From Streptomyces sp. VRA16 Mangrove soil (GTDB taxonomy: Bacteria; Actinomycetota; Actinomycetes; Streptomycetales; Streptomycetaceae), in NCBI RefSeq assembly GCF_017377775.1, contig NZ_JAFVLN010000017.1, forward strand, positions 165,650 through 229,649: a stretch of DNA of 64,000 nt. The letters are read 5' to 3'. Shown piece after piece: positions 60,610 to 64,000 of the stretch. Position 1 is the first letter of the stretch, and every line of letters begins with the position of its first letter. Below the pieces are notes generated by a model, which had not been told where the DNA came from, ran no database searches, and saw only the letters and a program-made list of their open reading frames with translations. Position numbers and translations under genes: made by a program.

Positions 60610-62319
60610 TCAGCCGACGCTGACGGAGGTGCTGTCGGCCGCCGCACCGGCCGTACCGGTCTCCGTACCGGCATCCGGCCCCGCGGCGTCGGCCTCCGCG
60701 CCCCGCCGCTTGCGCGGCAGCAGCACGGCCACGACGACGGTGCCGACGCCGAGGATCACGGCCCCGACGACACTCGTGTGCGCCACGGCGTCCGAGAAGG
60801 AGGCGCCCACGGCGTCCGCCATCTGCCGCGCCCCGTCGGCGAGTTGACCGGCCTGCGCCTTGAGCTGCGCCGCCTGCTGCGGATCGGTCGCGGCACCGGC
60901 CTGCCCGGCGAGCTTGTGCGCCTGCTCCCCGATCCGCTCCGCGACGACGTACCCGGCACCGACCGAGTCCTGCGCCGTGGCGAGCGCGTCGCCCGGCAGC
61001 TTCGTCCCGCTGACCGCGTCGGCGAGGTGCGAGGAGTACGACCCGGCGAGCACCGAGCCGAGGATCGCGATGCCCAGCGAACCGCCGAGCTCCAGCGAGG
61101 TGTCGTTCACCGCGCCGCCGACCCCCAGCTCACTCTCCGGGAACGACCCCATGATCGCGTCGGTGCAGGGCGACAACGCGAGCCCGATGGCCAGGCCGAG
61201 AATGACGAGCGGCAGTACGAAGTCCCCGTACGTCGACGAGGCGTCGACCCGCGTCAGCAGCGCGAGGGCCGCGGTCCCGCCGACCATGCCGGCCGTCACC
61301 GTGATCTTCATGCCGATCCGCGGCGTGAGGAACCCGGTCAGCGCGGACCCGACGAACACGGCCCCGGCCAGGGGCAGCATCCGCACACCGGTCTCCAGCG
61401 CGTCGTACCCGAGCACGAACTGCAGGTCCTGCGTGAGGTAGTAGAAGGCACCGAAGACGGCGAGGAAGAACAGCGCGACGGCCAGGTTCGACCCGGCGAA
61501 CCGCCGCTGTGCGAACCGCCGCACGTCAAGGACCGGCCGCGGGTGCCGCAGCTCCCACACCACGAAGGCCACCAGCGCCACACCCGCCACCACGGCGGCG
61601 GTCACGGCCTTGGCACCCCAACCGAAGTGCGGCCCCTCGATGATCATGTAGACGAGCGCCCCGACCCAGACGACGGACAGCGCACCGCCCACGTAGTCGA
61701 TCCGCCCGTGCTTGGCGGCCTTCGACGGCGGTACGAGGACCAGCGCACCCACGATCGCGACGGCGGCGATCGGCACGTTGATCAGGAACGTCGACGCCCA
61801 GCCGTGGTCACGCAGCAGCGCACCGGCCACCAACGGCCCGGCGGCGATGGCGAGTCCGGCCGTCGCCGTCCACAGCACGATCGCCTTGGCCCGCTCGGCG
61901 CGGGGGAACGTGGCGGCGAGCAGCGACAGCGTCGCAGGCATGATCATCGCGGCCCCGACACCCATCACGGCACGCGCCGTGATGACCCCGGTGGAGCTGT
62001 CGACGAGCGACCCGGCGACGGCCCCGCCCCCGAACACGACCAGGCCGAGCAGCAGCGCGCCCCGCCGGCTGTACTTGTCGCCGATGGCGCCGAGCAACAG
62101 CATCAGCGCGGCGTACGGCACGGTGTAGCCGTCGATGACCCACTGCAGATCAGCGCTGCTCAGACCCAGGTCCTGGGTCATGTCCGGCGCCGCGACGGTG
62201 AGTGCCGTATTGGCCATCACGATGATCAGAAGGCTCAGACAGAGCACGAGCAGCGCCCACCAGCGGCGGGCGTACGGCCGGTCCATGTTCTCGACCGGCT
62301 CGTTCATGACGAGGCGCAT
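60610..62319 (-). CDS. MFS drug-export protein, DHA2 (EmrB/QacA) family
   Basis: A 569-residue transporter with about 14 membrane helices that should export drugs using the proton gradient. Motifs include the DHA2 start ALLVLCLSLLIIVMANTALTVAAP, motif A GAIGDKYSRRGALL, motif C GLAIAAGPLVAGAL and helix 14 VVGAVILGVGTVVVAVLLP. A loop near residues 465-525 is unusually long and Ala/Gln-rich (QQAAQLKAQAGQLADGARQ). ATG 62319 has GGAGGGG 10 nt upstream; an upstream start at 62364 lies inside an operator and is rejected. It is divergent from a TetR regulator across a triple operator. Confidence 0.93.
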   Translation of the reverse strand: MRLVMNEPVENMDRPYARRWWALLVLCLSLLIIVMANTALTVAAPDMTQDLGLSSADLQWVIDGYTVPYAALMLLLGAIGDKYSRRGALLLGLVVFGGGAVAGSLVDSSTGVITARAVMGVGAAMIMPATLSLLAATFPRAERAKAIVLWTATAGLAIAAGPLVAGALLRDHGWASTFLINVPIAAVAIVGALVLVPPSKAAKHGRIDYVGGALSVVWVGALVYMIIEGPHFGWGAKAVTAAVVAGVALVAFVVWELRHPRPVLDVRRFAQRRFAGSNLAVALFFLAVFGAFYYLTQDLQFVLGYDALETGVRMLPLAGAVFVGSALTGFLTPRIGMKITVTAGMVGGTAALALLTRVDASSTYGDFVLPLVILGLAIGLALSPCTDAIMGSFPESELGVGGAVNDTSLELGGSLGIAILGSVLAGSYSSHLADAVSGTKLPGDALATAQDSVGAGYVVAERIGEQAHKLAGQAGAATDPQQAAQLKAQAGQLADGARQMADAVGASFSDAVAHTSVVGAVILGVGTVVVAVLLPRKRRGAEADAAGPDAGTETGTAGAAADSTSVSVG

Positions 62320-62346
62320 GGCGCGGAACCCCTCCAGGGCAGGAAC

Positions 62347-62409
62347 TTGCACAAGGCTGTGCAATTACACATCGCTGTGCAATCTACGTCGTTGCACAGC
62401 AGTGTGCAA
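62347..62409. promoter_or_regulatory. Three 18-bp TetR operators
   Basis: TTGCACA-N4-TGTGCAA occurs at 62347-62364 (perfect), 62365-62382 (one mismatch: TTACACA) and 62392-62409 (perfect). The first two abut; the third is 9 bp away. They occupy the 185-bp region between the divergent MFS and TetR genes, the expected place for autorepression and pump control. The 18-bp size suits a TetR dimer. Confidence 0.9.
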
Positions 62410-62504
62410 AACGGCAGCGCCGAGAACAGGCCGCGGGCGCGGCGAGAGATGCGGGAGATGCGAGGGATACGGCACATGCCGAGCCGGCCAGGCCCCCAGG
62501 CACA

Positions 62505-63116
62505 ATGAACGGTGTGACTGCCGCTTCCGTACGAGCCGACGCCAACCGCCGCCGCATCCTCGACGTCGCCCTCGCCGAACTGCTCCGCGACCCCGACGCG
62601 TCGATGGACCAGATCGCCCGCGCGGCGGGGGTGGTGCGCCGCACGGTCTATGGGCACTTCCCGAGCCGTGACGCGCTGATCGAGGCGCTGGTCGACGACG
62701 CGGCGCAGGCGGTGGCCGACGCGCACGCGGCCGGCCGCGAGGGTGTCACGGACCCGGCGGAAGCGGTGGCCCGCGCGATCCAGGCCATCTGGCCGATCGC
62801 CGACCGCTACCGCCTCCTGGTCCACCTGGCTCAGCGCAGCGTCACGATGGAAGGCATCAGGGCACGACTGGCCCCGGTCCGTCATGTCTGCACGGACCTC
62901 ATCCAACAGGCCCTGGAGAAGGGTGAGTTCATTTCACCGCTGCCTGCGGAGGCGCTGGCCTACGTCCACGAGCAGGTGCTGTTCGGCCTGATGGAGGCCG
63001 TCAACGACGGAGTGCTCCCGGCCGCGGAAGCGGGCCGCGCGGCGGTCGTCGCGGTCCTGTCGGCGGCGGGCTGCCCACCCGCGGAAGCCGAACGCCTGGC
63101 GACAGCATCCGCCTGA
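62505..63116 (+). CDS. TetR-family transcriptional regulator
   Basis: A 203-residue repressor. The helix-turn-helix is at about 12-58 (RRILDVALAELLRDPDASMDQIARAAGVVRRTVYGHFPSRDALI). The ligand-binding C-terminus is all-helical. It faces the DHA2 pump gene across three palindromic operators, so it most likely represses both itself and the pump until a drug binds. ATG 62505 lacks a strong ribosome site; GTG 62514 three codons in is an alternative. Confidence 0.93.
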   Translation: MNGVTAASVRADANRRRILDVALAELLRDPDASMDQIARAAGVVRRTVYGHFPSRDALIEALVDDAAQAVADAHAAGREGVTDPAEAVARAIQAIWPIADRYRLLVHLAQRSVTMEGIRARLAPVRHVCTDLIQQALEKGEFISPLPAEALAYVHEQVLFGLMEAVNDGVLPAAEAGRAAVVAVLSAAGCPPAEAERLATASA

Positions 63117-63137
63117 CCCCGAACTCCGCCGCCCCGC

Positions 63138-63806
63138 TCACGCTTCTTGCCGGCGCACCATCTCGGCGATCCAGACCGGCGCGTACGGGGAGGTGCAGCC
63201 CGGCGAGGTCGGATAGTCCTTGAGCACGCCGAGCCGCTCACCGATGCGAATGGCCCGGTCCCGGTGCGCGGGGTGGTCGATCCCGATCCGGGCCAGGCAG
63301 TGGTTCATCGCCCACTGCAATCGGTCCGGGGCGTCCTTCATCTCGGCCTCGATGACATCGAGCAGCCCTGCGAGGTCGATTCCTTCGGGTTTTTTCGCGA
63401 CGCGCTCGGCGGTGAGCGTCCATCCCGCACCGGCGACCACGGGATCCGGATCGCCGGTCCAGTCCACCCGCAGTTCTTCGGCGTGCGGGCTCTTCTTCAC
63501 CACATTGCTGACAAGCCAGTCGTGCACCTTGGGTGTACGAGCCTGTCGCAGCATGGCATCCAGTTCGTCCCGCGCGAACGCCTTGGGCCGGCAGATCAGC
63601 AGCGCGAGGAGTCGCGCCGCGCTGTCGCCCGTGTCCCAGAGCTCCCGCGCGAGTTCCTGCTGGGTCTTCAGCCGCTTGGCGATCGCCCGCAGCTTCCCGA
63701 GGTTCACCCCGTGGTCGTCCCCGTGCTTCTCGTTCACGGCCCGAACCTTCGGGTCCTCCAGGGCGGCCAGTTCGGCCATCACGTCGTCCAGTGTCGTACC
63801 GGCCAC
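63138..63806 (-). CDS. AlkD-like DNA alkylation repair (HEAT-repeat) protein
   Basis: A 222-residue all-helical protein of the DNA alkylation repair family. Characteristic stretches are KHGDDHGVNLGKLRAIAKRLKTQQELARELWDTG, VHDWLVSNVVKKSPHAEEL and LQWAMNHCLARIGID, with a C-terminal CTSPYAPVWIAEMVRR motif. AlkD proteins remove alkylated bases with HEAT-like repeats. GTG 63806 follows AAGGGGAG. It lies downstream of the rRNA operon terminator on the same strand, a place that may give it read-through expression. Confidence 0.85.
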   Translation of the reverse strand: MAGTTLDDVMAELAALEDPKVRAVNEKHGDDHGVNLGKLRAIAKRLKTQQELARELWDTGDSAARLLALLICRPKAFARDELDAMLRQARTPKVHDWLVSNVVKKSPHAEELRVDWTGDPDPVVAGAGWTLTAERVAKKPEGIDLAGLLDVIEAEMKDAPDRLQWAMNHCLARIGIDHPAHRDRAIRIGERLGVLKDYPTSPGCTSPYAPVWIAEMVRRQEA

Positions 63807-63826
63807 GGAAATCTCCCCTTAAACGC

Positions 63827-63865
63827 AGAAAACCCCCAGACCGTATCCCGGTCCGGGGGTTTTCT
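63827..63865 (-). terminator. rRNA operon terminator
   Basis: Reading the minus strand, AGAAAACCCCCGGACCG pairs with CGGTCTGGGGGTTTTCT over 17 bp; the single variant pair is G-U in this direction but A-C in the other, so the hairpin is built for minus-strand transcripts. It lies 8 nt past the 5S rRNA 3' end. Confidence 0.9.
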
Positions 63866-63873
63866 CAAAATTT

Positions 63874-63992
63874 GTTCGGCGGCGTCCTACTCTCCCACAG
63901 GGTCCCCCCTGCAGTACCATCGGCGCTGTGAGGCTTAGCTTCCGGGTTCGGAATGTAACCGGGCGTTTCCCTCACGCTATGACCACCGAAAC
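63874..63992 (-). rRNA. rrf: 5S ribosomal RNA
   Basis: The minus strand reads GTTTCGGTGGTCATAGCGTG at its 5' end, continues through the conserved CCGAACCCGGAAGCTAAGCC and ends GGACGCCGCCGAAC. The length of about 119 nt and sequence are those of streptomycete 5S rRNA. As the last gene of the operon it is followed by a strong terminator; 23S rRNA should lie past the right edge. Confidence 0.97.
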
Positions 63993-64000
63993 ACTATGAA

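Noticed and set aside
62320..62364. Upstream start of the MFS transporter at 62364
   Set aside because: It lies inside a TetR operator and lacks a ribosome site; GGAGGGG supports ATG 62319.

Overview
The window is high-GC actinobacterial chromosome, almost certainly Streptomyces. Codon third positions are G/C-rich, GTG/TTG starts are common, and several exported proteins have twin-arginine or long signal peptides. The gene set is typical of the genus: a GlgE-type glucan pathway, a mycothiol-dependent enzyme family, PQQ-type Ser/Thr kinases and paired M4 proteases. From memory, the order around glgP-glgE-treS-mak-glgB-helR-trxA resembles the S. coelicolor SCO543x-545x region; I could not check this.

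Layout. 1-2.2 kb: a sensor kinase cut by the left edge, plus a two-gene ABC-2 exporter, preceded by a 28-bp perfect palindrome. 2.3-18 kb: an exported-protein island. It holds a 2582-residue secreted RHS protein with a ricin-type lectin insert, a Hint self-cleaving domain and a C-terminal predicted nuclease, followed by a probable immunity gene and a small exported protein. Divergent from it are a large DNRLRE/FG-GAP protein, a lipoprotein and a Tat-exported NlpC/P60 hydrolase. 18-22.9 kb: a heterodimeric ABC exporter with one degenerate ATP site, a small membrane protein and a double-hotdog protein. 23-24.7 kb: an atypical sigma-like gene and two small proteins separated by strong RNA hairpins. 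25-29 kb: two paralogous M4 metalloproteases. 29-50 kb: the glucan region, glgP then glgE-treS-mak-glgB. A block of two Ser/Thr kinases, exported proteins, a stand-alone maltokinase-cap protein, a lone histidine kinase and an S8 protease sits between glgP and glgE. 50-58 kb: HelR-like RNA-polymerase recycling ATPase, thioredoxin with a MerR regulator, metallo-beta-lactamase-fold protein, aldo/keto reductase behind a 13-bp repeat array, and a DeoR/DUF4406/Nudix divergon. 58-64 kb: exonuclease, AraC-GyrI regulator, mycothiol-type enzyme, an MFS/TetR pair with three tandem operators, an AlkD-like protein, and the 3' end of an rRNA operon (5S rRNA and terminator, minus strand).

How the genes work together. 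GlgP, GlgE, TreS, maltokinase and GlgB form a cycle that interconverts trehalose, maltose-1-phosphate and branched glucan; no glgA or glgC is present here. The RHS island looks like a contact-dependent or secreted polymorphic-toxin system with wall-remodelling partners. Several promoters carry unusual repeat architectures, the best being three 18-bp TTGCACA-N4-TGTGCAA operators at the MFS/TetR divergent promoter.
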